The notes under the pieces were generated by a model. The model searched no databases. It was given only the letters and a program-made list of their open reading frames with translations, and was not told where the DNA came from. This document shows positions 15,922-22,412 of a DNA stretch of 40,078 nt, in pieces. The translations under genes and the position numbers were made by a program. This DNA comes from UBA1367 sp040268355. GTDB taxonomy: Bacteria > Actinomycetota > Coriobacteriia > Coriobacteriales > Atopobiaceae. Every line of letters starts with the position of its first letter. Within the stretch, counting starts at the first letter, position 1. The stretch is taken from positions 1 to 40,078 of the forward strand of contig JAWRIT010000031.1 in the NCBI GenBank assembly GCA_040268355.1. Reading direction: 5' to 3'.

Positions 15922-16019
15922 GCCTTGCCATCGCGCACGCCCGCGTCGCCCCTCGAGCTCGTTGGCTCCGTGCCCGGTCGAGGCCACGGCCTTGCCATCG
16001 CGCGTGCCCGCGTCGTCCC
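15922..16019 (+). repeat. Two 31-bp imperfect direct repeats with a 67-bp period
   Basis: Positions 15922-15952 and 15989-16019 are identical at 28 of 31 bases (shared start GCCTTGCCATCGCGC, shared core GCCCGCGTCG); the differences are all transitions. They lie between the divergent nudC and CmpB-like genes. They may be a local duplication or duplicated protein-binding sites. Confidence 0.7.
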
Positions 16020-16147
16020 CCTGTCCACGGACCGGGCAGCCCGCCGTGACCCCCGTGTTAGGATGTCCCCCATGCGCGGCCGCACCTGCGCGTCGCCTCT
16101 TGTGTCAGGGGAAGGGTAGCGCAAGAGCGCCTTGCACGCGCCCCACG

Positions 16148-16176
16148 GTCACATGAGATGAACAATGGCGCATAAT
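16148..16176 (+). promoter_or_regulatory. Putative sigma70-type promoter for the CmpB-like gene
   Basis: GTCACA at 16148-16153 (four of six to TTGACA) and CATAAT at 16171-16176 (five of six to TATAAT) are 17 bases apart. A transcript would begin near 16183, giving a short leader with GGAGGAG before the ATG at 16199. Confidence 0.45.
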
Positions 16177-16198
16177 TGTGCCCATTGGAGGAGATGTC

Positions 16199-17035
16199 AT
16201 GCTTGTCAGTCAGGTATTCGTACTGTACGTCCTGTTCAGCTTCGTCGGATGGGTCTGGGAGTCCACCTACTGCACCATCGTCGAGCGGAAGTGGCAAAAC
16301 CGAGGCTTTCTCTACGGACCCGTCTGCCCCATCTACGGCACGGGCGTCGTGGCGATGATGCTCATGTGGTCTCAGGTCCTGGACCAAGGGATGACGCCAA
16401 GGTGGTGGGTGGTCTTCCTGGGGGCGATGCTCGGCAGCGCCGTGCTCGAGTACGCCACACACTGGACCCTGGAGAAGCTCTTCCATGCCTGGTGGTGGGA
16501 CTACTCGGACATGCCCCTCACCCTCCACGGACGCATCTGCCTGCCCGCCTCCGTCCTCTTTGGGCTGGGTGGCCTGCTGGTGGTCTACGTGCTCTACGAT
16601 CCCACGGTCCGCGCCGTGGGCGCGATGGACCCGCTGCTCACCGAGGCGCTCTCCCTGGTCGCCATGGCCGCCCTCGCGGCCGACACCGCGCTCACGGCCT
16701 CGTCGCTCGCGCACGTCTCCCGGATGGCGGCCGCCATCAACGAGGACATCAACGCGCACATGGACGACTTCGTCAGCGACATCCAGCGCAAGGGGGCCGA
16801 GGCGGCCCAGGGGCTGGCGCTGCGGCGCGAGGAGCGGGCGGCCGCTGCGGCACGGGAGCGCGAGCGCTTCGCCGAGGGCCTACGAAACTCGCACATTGGA
16901 CAGATGGGCGTTCTCGTCCGTTCCGCCGTACACCGTGCGGTCGGGGCGGTCTCCCCGGACAGGCTGCCGGACTCCCCCAATCGCGAGCAGCTCGCCAAGC
17001 TCTGGCACGACATGCTCGAGAGCGGGCGCCACTGA
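16199..17035 (+). CDS. CmpB-like putative ABC-transporter type IV membrane protein
   Basis: The ATG at 16199 follows GGAGGAG with a five-base spacer. The 278-residue protein has about five hydrophobic helices in its first 175 residues and the ABC_trans_CmpB (PF06541) signatures 'SFVGWVWESTYCTIVERKWQNRGFLYGPVCPIYG' (listed from residues 14 to 47), 'EYATHWTLEKLFHAWWWDYSD' (about 83-103) and 'GRICLPASVLFGLGG'. The C-terminal 100 residues are soluble, helical and charged (Ala/Arg/Glu-rich), probably a coiled coil. Despite the family name, no ATPase partner is adjacent and transport has not been shown for most members. It converges with the histidine kinase gene. Confidence 0.8.
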   Translation: MLVSQVFVLYVLFSFVGWVWESTYCTIVERKWQNRGFLYGPVCPIYGTGVVAMMLMWSQVLDQGMTPRWWVVFLGAMLGSAVLEYATHWTLEKLFHAWWWDYSDMPLTLHGRICLPASVLFGLGGLLVVYVLYDPTVRAVGAMDPLLTEALSLVAMAALAADTALTASSLAHVSRMAAAINEDINAHMDDFVSDIQRKGAEAAQGLALRREERAAAAARERERFAEGLRNSHIGQMGVLVRSAVHRAVGAVSPDRLPDSPNREQLAKLWHDMLESGRH

Positions 17036-17104
17036 GACGGCCGCGCGAACGGACGCCGCCACGGACACGGCCGGTGCCCAGGACGGCACGGTCGAGCTCA
17101 GAGC

Positions 17105-18865
17105 TCAGTCCAAGGGCAGCTCGATGACGGCGGCGGCGCCACCCAGCGAGGACTCGTCGAAGAACACGTGCCCACCGTGGCCTTCCACGGTGCTGCGCAC
17201 GACGGAGAGGCCAAGGCCCGTCGAGTTGCGCGCGGCGTCGCGCCCCTCCTCCAGACGCACGAAGCGCTCGAACACCCGCTCGCGATCCGCCTCGGGAATG
17301 CCCGGGCCATCGTCCTCCACCACGATGCGGGCGCGCCCCGCCACGGCAGAGCAGGTGACGCGCACCGACTCGCGTGCGTAGCGGACGGCGTTGTCCAGCA
17401 GGTTGCGCACGACCTGTCCCAGCATGCGCGCATCGCCGCGCACGACCAGCGGCTCCACCGCAGACGCGTCGATGGGAACCTGCGCCAGCGCGGAGGTCGC
17501 ACCGACCTCTTCGTAGATGACATCGATCAGATCGACCGGCGACAGCGCGGGCTTGTGACCCTCGTCATGGCGCGCCAAGGCGAGCAGGTCCTCCACGATC
17601 CGCTGGAGGCGCCCGTTCTCCCGCGCGAGGTCGTCGAGCACCTCGTCAGCGTCGTCCGTCCCGAGGTGCGCACGCAGGGTCTCGATCATCGTGCGCTGGG
17701 CGGCAACGGGGCTCTTCAGCTGGTGGGAGGCGTCCGAGACGAATCGGCGCTGCTCGACGAGCGAGTGCTCCGCCCGCGCGAGCAGGCCGTTGAAAGTCGC
17801 CGCAAGCTCCCGAAGGTCGCGGTCCGACTCGGGCACGACCAGACGCTCGGGAAGCCCGCCCTCCGCTATCGAGACGGTGCTCGCCCGCATCTCCTCGACC
17901 GGACGCAGCGTGCGACCGACCATGTGCCACGTGAAGACGGCGGCCCCCGCGACCACGAGCGCCGACACGAACGCGAGCAGCCGCACGGCGGAACGGGCCG
18001 TATCGGCGGCGGCGGCCAGGCTTGCCAGGGCGACGATGGTCACCGGCTCGCCGCGGTAATCTCCCTTTCGCGCCGCCGAGAGATACGGCCCACGCAGGCC
18101 AAGCTCCTTGGAGAGCGTGGCCAGGGCGGCGTCCTCAAGCGGAGGGGACTGCGGCGAATCGGCGGGAACGAGCGCCGCACGGAGCAGGCCCGTGCGACGG
18201 TCCGCGCGCCACGCACGCCAGGAGATGGACTTCTCTCCACGGTCGTCATCGTCGTCATCATCGTCGTCGCGGTCATCGTCGCGATCGTCATCGCGATCAG
18301 GGCGATCGTCGTCATCGGGAGAGTCGTCGTGGTCATCCCAGTCATGGTCGGGCTCGTCGACATCGTCGGGCCCGTCATCAGAAGCGTCGGAGGTGCCGCT
18401 CGCGGAGCCGCCTCCGGTGTTGGCGTTGGTATCGGCAGACGCGCCGTTCGTGGCGTCCGACCCGTCGTCTCCGTCGTCCCCGTCGTTCCCGTCGTCATCG
18501 TCCGCTTGGTCGTCTTCCACCAGGTCGTCGAGATCGAGGTCGAGGTCGGCATGGGCGGCGTCCACGATGGGCTGGCTTCGGAGCACCTCCACGCTCGAGA
18601 CCAGGACCTTCCCCTGCCCGTCAAGCACCTGCAGCACGACCGGCCCTGTCGCGTCGACCGCCGCCTCCAGGTCACCACGGGCAAGCGAGGAGACCGCCGC
18701 CTCAAGCCGCTCCTCAAGGTAATCCGACGTCGAGGCGCTAAGTGTGCGCTCGACCCCATAACCGACCAGCACGGTGAGCGCGATCATGGAGAGGGCGACC
18801 ACCAGCGCGCACATGACGGTCACCTGTGCACGCACGCCGCTGACCAGTGCCCTCCCCGCTTTCAC
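17105..18865 (-). CDS. Sensor histidine kinase with an extremely Asp-rich extracytoplasmic domain
   Basis: Translation starts at a GTG (18865) overlapping the stop of the response regulator gene as GTGA. The 586-residue protein has a membrane helix at about 14-37, an extracytoplasmic domain to about 293, a second helix at about 294-314, a HAMP segment, the phospho-acceptor His381 in 'SDASHQLKSPV', the N box 'NLLDNAVRYA' (488-497) and the G boxes 'DDGPGIP' (518-524) and 'TGLGLS'. Residues 107-209 of the sensor domain contain 50 aspartates out of 103 residues, including a run of nine. This looks like a metal- or cationic-peptide-binding loop grafted into a normal sensor domain. It forms a two-component system with the adjacent OmpR-type regulator; the PepSY protein upstream may be partner or target. 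Confidence 0.92.
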   Translation of the reverse strand: MKAGRALVSGVRAQVTVMCALVVALSMIALTVLVGYGVERTLSASTSDYLEERLEAAVSSLARGDLEAAVDATGPVVLQVLDGQGKVLVSSVEVLRSQPIVDAAHADLDLDLDDLVEDDQADDDDGNDGDDGDDGSDATNGASADTNANTGGGSASGTSDASDDGPDDVDEPDHDWDDHDDSPDDDDRPDRDDDRDDDRDDDDDDDDDRGEKSISWRAWRADRRTGLLRAALVPADSPQSPPLEDAALATLSKELGLRGPYLSAARKGDYRGEPVTIVALASLAAAADTARSAVRLLAFVSALVVAGAAVFTWHMVGRTLRPVEEMRASTVSIAEGGLPERLVVPESDRDLRELAATFNGLLARAEHSLVEQRRFVSDASHQLKSPVAAQRTMIETLRAHLGTDDADEVLDDLARENGRLQRIVEDLLALARHDEGHKPALSPVDLIDVIYEEVGATSALAQVPIDASAVEPLVVRGDARMLGQVVRNLLDNAVRYARESVRVTCSAVAGRARIVVEDDGPGIPEADRERVFERFVRLEEGRDAARNSTGLGLSVVRSTVEGHGGHVFFDESSLGGAAAVIELPLD

Positions 18866-19530
18866 GGCCCCACCTCATATCCCCTGCCGCGCACCGTGCG
18901 GAGCATGGAAGTCCCAAAGGGAGCGTCGATCTTCTTGCGCAGGTAGCCCACATACACCTCGACCACGTTCTCGCCCCCGAGAAAGTCGGGGCCCCAGACG
19001 TAGTCCAGTATCTCATGCTTGGCTCGCGGGCTGCCGGGCGTGCGCATCAGGAACTCGAGAATCTGGTACTCGCGGGGCGTCAGCTCTATGGGCACGTCGC
19101 CGCGCGTCACCTCTCGGCTGCGCACATCCAACTGCAGGTCCCCCACCACGAGCACCTCGCCCGTCTGCCGAGGGCCCCTGCGTAGCAGCGCCCGCAGGCG
19201 CGCGACGAGCACCACGAGCGAGAAGGGCTTGCGCAGGAAGTCGTCGGCTCCTATCTCGAGCGCGTCCGCCTCGTCGTACTCGCCGTCCTTTGCCGTCAGC
19301 ATGAGGATGGGCACCGTGATGCCTTCCGCGCGGGCGGCGCGGCACACCTCGTAGCCGTTCATCCCTGGCAGCATGATGTCGAGCGTCACGACGTCATAGG
19401 GACGGGTGAGCAGCATGTCGAGGGCCGCGTTGCCATCAGTGGCCGTCTCGACGGAGAAGCCCTCTGCCTCGAGGTTGCGCTTGAGATACGAGACGATGCC
19501 CGGTTCGTCCTCCACGATCAGTGCCCTCAT
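18862..19530 (-). CDS. OmpR/PhoB-family response regulator
   Basis: The ATG at 19530 has GGGAGGA nine bases upstream. The 222-residue protein has a receiver domain with the acidic pocket 'EDE' (8-10), phospho-acceptor Asp51 ('TLDIMLPG'), Thr of 'MLTAKD' and Lys of 'RKPF', then a winged-helix DNA-binding domain ('LTPREYQILEFLMR', 'VVEVYVGYLRKKID', 'RTVRGRGYEV'). It is encoded between the pepSY-like gene (102 bases upstream) and its kinase, with which it overlaps by four bases. A tandem 11-bp repeat in front of the pepSY gene is a candidate binding site for it. Confidence 0.95.
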   Translation of the reverse strand: MRALIVEDEPGIVSYLKRNLEAEGFSVETATDGNAALDMLLTRPYDVVTLDIMLPGMNGYEVCRAARAEGITVPILMLTAKDGEYDEADALEIGADDFLRKPFSLVVLVARLRALLRRGPRQTGEVLVVGDLQLDVRSREVTRGDVPIELTPREYQILEFLMRTPGSPRAKHEILDYVWGPDFLGGENVVEVYVGYLRKKIDAPFGTSMLRTVRGRGYEVGP

Positions 19531-19631
19531 GCCTTTTCCTCCCATGTCCCCCGCGTGGCGACAGGTGCGGCGGGCCCCGCCCGGCCGAGGCCGAGGCGAG
19601 GCCCGCGTCATGCGCGCTTTACCGTCGTCTG

Positions 19632-19994
19632 CTAGTCGCGGTCGATCTCGTACTCGATGATCCTGCCCGTGTAGCGATCGATGTCGTAGTCGTACTCATA
19701 CGCGCCCTTCTCGAACTCAACCTCGTAGATCTTGCGACCATCTTCGACGTCGAGCTTGACCTTGACGTCCCTCACCTGGGACCGCTTGAGCCCCGCGTGC
19801 TTGAGGGCAATCTCGAGGGCCTTCTTCTTGCCGATGGCCTTCCGCTTGACGCTCTTCGCTTTGGCCGGGAGCACCTTGGCTGTGGCTTGCGTCGGCGCTA
19901 CCACCTCACCGAGGGCCATGCCTCCGAAGGCGAGCGTCAGGGCGACCATTGCGGCCCCGGACATCCGGGCGAACTTCTGCAACGTGGCTTTCAT
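19632..19994 (-). CDS. Secreted PepSY-domain protein
   Basis: The ATG at 19994 follows a strong AGGAGGA site. The 120-residue product has a basic start, a hydrophobic segment (about 11-29) and an Ala-x-Ala type cleavage region near 'TQATAK', so it is exported. The mature part is lysine-rich ('KAKSVKRKAIGKKKALE') and continues with one PepSY domain: 'ALEIALKHAGL', 'VRDVKVKLDVEDGRKIYEVEFEKGAYEYDYDIDRYTGRIIEYE', the last being the diagnostic Y-E-V-E-F...Y-x-Y-x-I-D-x-x-T-G block (residues 89-115). PepSY proteins are commonly encoded beside two-component systems and may damp the sensor. Here a very basic PepSY protein is paired with a very acidic sensor, which suggests direct contact. Confidence 0.9.
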   Translation of the reverse strand: MKATLQKFARMSGAAMVALTLAFGGMALGEVVAPTQATAKVLPAKAKSVKRKAIGKKKALEIALKHAGLKRSQVRDVKVKLDVEDGRKIYEVEFEKGAYEYDYDIDRYTGRIIEYEIDRD

Positions 19995-20030
19995 AGTAAT
20001 CCTCCTCTCATGGTGCCCTTCGTTGTGCCC

Positions 20031-20069
20031 ATCATGCCAAGGGGCCGCTGAAGGAAACCTGAGAAAAGG
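20031..20069 (-). promoter_or_regulatory. Candidate response-regulator repeats and -10 box upstream of the pepSY gene
   Basis: On the plus strand CTGAAGGAAAC (20048-20058) is directly followed by CTGAGAAAAGG (20059-20069), an 11-bp tandem repeat, the spacing typical of OmpR-family sites. On the minus strand the repeat overlaps the expected -35 position of a CATGAT -10-like box (20036-20031). This geometry fits activation or repression by the operon's own regulator. Confidence 0.35.
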
Positions 20070-20091
20070 CCGATGCCACGTGCGCGTCAGC

Positions 20092-20217
20092 TCACCTGTC
20101 GGCAGGGGCTGCCGCCACACCAGATGCGTGCGTTGGCGCACCCTCCGCGCAGCCCCACAGCTGGCCGCCGCACTCGCCGCACGCCACCGCGTTTTGGCCC
20201 AGCGCCCGTGGCGTCAC
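20092..20217 (-). CDS. Possible 41-residue Cys-rich small ORF overlapping the upstream stop
   Basis: A GTG at 20217 overlaps the stop of the HPS/KGPDC-family gene as GTGA and opens 41 codons to a TGA at 20092. The peptide holds three cysteines in 'CGECGGQLWGC' and is otherwise Ala/Gly-rich. There is no separate ribosome site, so it would need coupled translation. It could equally be chance in GC-rich DNA; no family is recognised. Confidence 0.15.
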   Translation of the reverse strand: MTPRALGQNAVACGECGGQLWGCAEGAPTHASGVAAAPADR

Positions 20218-20888
20218 GGCATGCGACGCTTGAACTCCGCTGCGGCGGCAGCTGGGTCGGGGGCCGACAGAATCGCCCTGCCCACAAGCAAGATGCCGGG
20301 ACTGACCGCCAGCACCTGCTCAAGGTTCTCCAAGGTGATGTTGTCCACCACGGCAACCTCCGCACCCCTGGTGAGGACGCGCATCACGTTACGCACGAGC
20401 GCAAGCGGCGTCCCTCCCATGGCCCGCGTATGGCGGTGGAAGGCGTCCCGGTCGCCCTCCTCGCTCATGCCGTCTCGCAGGCCCGAGGGCACCTGCATGT
20501 AACGCACGCCCAGATCCTCCAGTTCCGAGGCGCGCTGAACCAGGCTTCTCAGGCCGGAAAGGTCCGCCGAGACCGTGGCCCCGGACGCATTCGCTTGAGC
20601 GACAACTGCCTCGACCTCGGCATCGGTCGTCCCTCCGAGCACGGTGACCATGTCGGCGCCATGGGAGAAGGCACCCGCCGCTATCCGCGTGCCGTCGTGC
20701 CAGATCTTGGTGTCTGCCATCACTTCGACATCCGGAAATGCCTTACGAACCTCGGCGATGGCCTGCATGCCGGCCTCGAGCAGGAGCGGCGTTCCCACCT
20801 CGATGATGTCAAGGTGCTCGGCTACGGGTTTCAGTCGGGCAATGCCCGCCTCCGCGCTGAGCGTGTCGAGTGTGACCTGCAGCTTCAT
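20214..20888 (-). CDS. Hexulose-6-phosphate synthase / 3-keto-L-gulonate-6-phosphate decarboxylase family protein
   Basis: The ATG at 20888 has GAGGTGAGG upstream. The 224-residue TIM-barrel protein belongs to the OMP decarboxylase suprafamily: Glu30 in 'IIEVGTPLL' is the metal-site Glu, 'VMADTKIWHDG' (57-66) is the active-site strand, 'GADMVTVLG' and the C-terminal phosphate grip 'GILLVGRAIL' follow. The usual D-x-K-x-x-D reads Asp59-x-Lys61-x-x-His64 with an Asp one step later. The reaction may thus be a variant, either formaldehyde aldol addition (HPS) or decarboxylation (KGPDC). No 6-phospho-3-hexuloisomerase or ascorbate gene is adjacent. It is transcribed alone or with the pepSY operon 220 bases downstream. 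Confidence 0.8.
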   Translation of the reverse strand: MKLQVTLDTLSAEAGIARLKPVAEHLDIIEVGTPLLLEAGMQAIAEVRKAFPDVEVMADTKIWHDGTRIAAGAFSHGADMVTVLGGTTDAEVEAVVAQANASGATVSADLSGLRSLVQRASELEDLGVRYMQVPSGLRDGMSEEGDRDAFHRHTRAMGGTPLALVRNVMRVLTRGAEVAVVDNITLENLEQVLAVSPGILLVGRAILSAPDPAAAAAEFKRRMP

Positions 20889-21164
20889 TGCCTCACCTCA
20901 TCTCAGTCGTCAAATTCCACACATATCATGACATGAGAGGGCAGACGGGCGGACGCACGAGGGCAGCAGGCTCCTGCGAACGGTACGGAGCGTAGGAGCT
21001 GTGTGGTGGTTGCATGAAGGTGACCGCCACGCCCCAAGAGTTCCACAGGGCGCTCTCCCTTTCGCCACGAGCGCAAATGGACGAAGGCTCCGGCCAGCTC
21101 CTCTTGCGATGCGGTAGGCTTATCAGAAGCGCGTCGGAGCGCACGACCCATGATGCGGAGAGCC

Positions 21165-21569
21165 ATGAGCAGTCATCTCGAACGAGCGGTAGAGGTTCGC
21201 AACGACCCAACACGACACCACAACTGCGCCCAAGGCGTGCTCGTGCCCTTTGCCGAGGAATGTGGCCTCGATGAGGAGCTCGCATACCGGCTGTGCAGCG
21301 GCTTTGGGGGTGGGATGTGCTCGGGTCGAACCTGTGGCGCCCTGGTGGGAACCATCATGGCGCTCGGACTCGAAGGCCATGCAGACCGTACGACCGTCGC
21401 CGCGGTTATGCGCGAGTTCGCCCAACGACACGACGGCTGCACCGATTGCCGAGATCTCTTGCGCGTCTCGCATGAGCGCGGCGAGATCAAGAAAAAGCAC
21501 TGCGACGGCCTGGTATATGAGGGGGTCAAGACCGTGGATCGCATCATGGCGGAGGCGGGGCATCGCTAA
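21165..21569 (+). CDS. C_GCAxxG_C_C family redox protein
   Basis: I chose the ATG at 21165 with GGAGAG just upstream; two more in-frame ATGs at 21150 and 21153 lack this site. The 134-residue protein matches the C_GCAxxG_C_C family (PF09719): Cys21 in 'NCAQGVLVPFAEECGL', Cys44 and Cys52 around the glycine-rich 'CSGFGGGMCSGRTCGALVGTIMALGL', then the pair Cys92/Cys95 ('GCTDCRDLL') and Cys113. Such small proteins are frequent in anaerobes, often as selenium- or redox-related proteins of unknown function. It is flanked by a gene-free island downstream and faces away from the HPS/KGPDC-family gene. Confidence 0.85.
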   Translation: MSSHLERAVEVRNDPTRHHNCAQGVLVPFAEECGLDEELAYRLCSGFGGGMCSGRTCGALVGTIMALGLEGHADRTTVAAVMREFAQRHDGCTDCRDLLRVSHERGEIKKKHCDGLVYEGVKTVDRIMAEAGHR

Positions 21570-21671
21570 GCGCCGAGACCGCGTCCGCCAGCGGAATGCA
21601 TGGTAGCGAGGCTGCTGACCTGCGCTTTCTCGAAACCGGTAAAGCCCCTGGTAAACGGCTTGCCATAAGGC

Positions 21672-21691
21672 CTCTAGACGGCCGTCTAGAG
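21672..21691. repeat. Perfect 20-bp palindrome
   Basis: CTCTAGACGGCCGTCTAGAG reads the same on both strands. There is no T-run after it on either strand, so it is not a typical terminator. It contains CTAG twice, a rare tetramer in many bacteria. It might be a recombinase or regulator site, or the subterminal hairpin of an IS200/IS605-type end. Confidence 0.85.
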
Positions 21692-21701
21692 ATCAAAACG
21701 A

Positions 21702-21815
21702 TGAGAACCACATGCGTCTCAGGAGTAGGGTCTTAAATCGGCTCCTACGGATTTGCGCAGGTAGCCACCCTTCAGGCTGCTTCCACCGAGGCCGGTATTC
21801 CCACGGTGGCGCAAA
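21702..21815 (-). ncRNA. Candidate structured RNA or ωRNA-like transposon right-end remnant
   Basis: Consecutive stems can form: TGAGA/TCTCA (21702-21706 with 21717-21721), AGGAG/CTCCT (21721-21725 with 21742-21746), and a closed three-way junction with a 7-bp base stem TTTGCGC/GCGCAAA (21752-21758 with 21809-21815) enclosing AGCC/GGCT and CACCG/CGGTG hairpins. The strand is not certain. On the minus strand a short frame ending near 21795 resembles the tail of a transposon protein, but is too short to assign. A search against Rfam and IS-element ends would decide. Confidence 0.2.
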
Positions 21816-21952
21816 GTGACTGGTGAACGCCCAGGTAGACGAGGCAAAAAAGGGGTGCGATTTCCTACGCTCACGCAGGGTGCCCCCCGGACATGCCTAT
21901 CTACCTCGATCTCCGCTGGTGCCCGAAAGAAGGGACGGGCAGAAATAGGGCG

Positions 21953-22042
21953 AAAAAACGTCCCCTTATGTGTGGCTCACTTCATGAAATCCCAGGAAGC
22001 ACATTATTTTTTGAATCAATCGGGACTTATGGGGACGTTTTT
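21953..22042. mobile_element. MITE- or REP-like element bounded by 12-bp inverted repeats
   Basis: AAAAACGTCCCC (21954-21965) is matched by its exact complement GGGGACGTTTTT (22031-22042). The 65 bases between are AT-rich, with runs of T, in contrast to the GC-rich surroundings, and have no coding capacity. This size and layout fit a miniature transposable element or a REP-type unit mobilised by a transposase elsewhere. Confidence 0.45.
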
Positions 22043-22412
22043 GGAAGCCGAATGCACACCCTAGCGGAAGGGAGCCATGTGGATCGCGTTCGTCGACCCC
22101 ACTGCGCAGCAGCGACGGCAGGCCAGGGCATCGGCGCGACATCAGGCCTGCCGCCACAGTTCGAAGACGCCAGCCAGTACACACCCATGGCTTCATCCAG
22201 AGGGGCGGGAGTGCGGACACCACATGTTCCCTGCGCATTTAGCCGAGAAAGCTCACCCACCAGCCGAGACGCCCCCGGCGCTGGCCATGGACCTGTCGCC
22301 CTTGATGGAGGGCTACGAATCGCCAAAGTCCGTGCTCCGTGCGGAGCTCGCCATGCGGAACTCGCCGCACCCGCCCGAGGCCACGGCCGATCGACCCCGG
22401 CGTGCCACCTTT

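Larger units (their letters stand above)
15829..16198. other. 370-bp divergent intergenic region without a gene
   Basis: This stretch separates the nudC and CmpB-like starts. It contains an imperfect long direct repeat (15922-15952 and 15989-16019) and a promoter-like pair for the plus-strand gene near the right end. Small open frames occur, one with a CPACG-like segment on the minus strand (about 15860-15930), but none has a convincing start, ribosome site or family resemblance. Confidence 0.6.
21570..22412. other. 843-bp gene-free island with repeats and structured segments
   Basis: No open frame here has a family match, plausible start and ribosome site together. The left half (to about 21840) holds a 20-bp palindrome and several potential hairpins. 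The middle (21953-22042) is unusually AT-rich for this genome and is bounded by 12-bp inverted repeats. The right third (22050-22412) has a 13-bp near-perfect direct repeat at 22340-22366 and a small palindrome at 22334-22347. The mixture looks like scars of mobile DNA. Confidence 0.55.

Noticed and set aside
21672..21691. The 20-bp palindrome as a rho-independent terminator of the C_GCAxxG_C_C gene
   Set aside because: It lies about 100 bases after the stop and no T-run follows on either strand.
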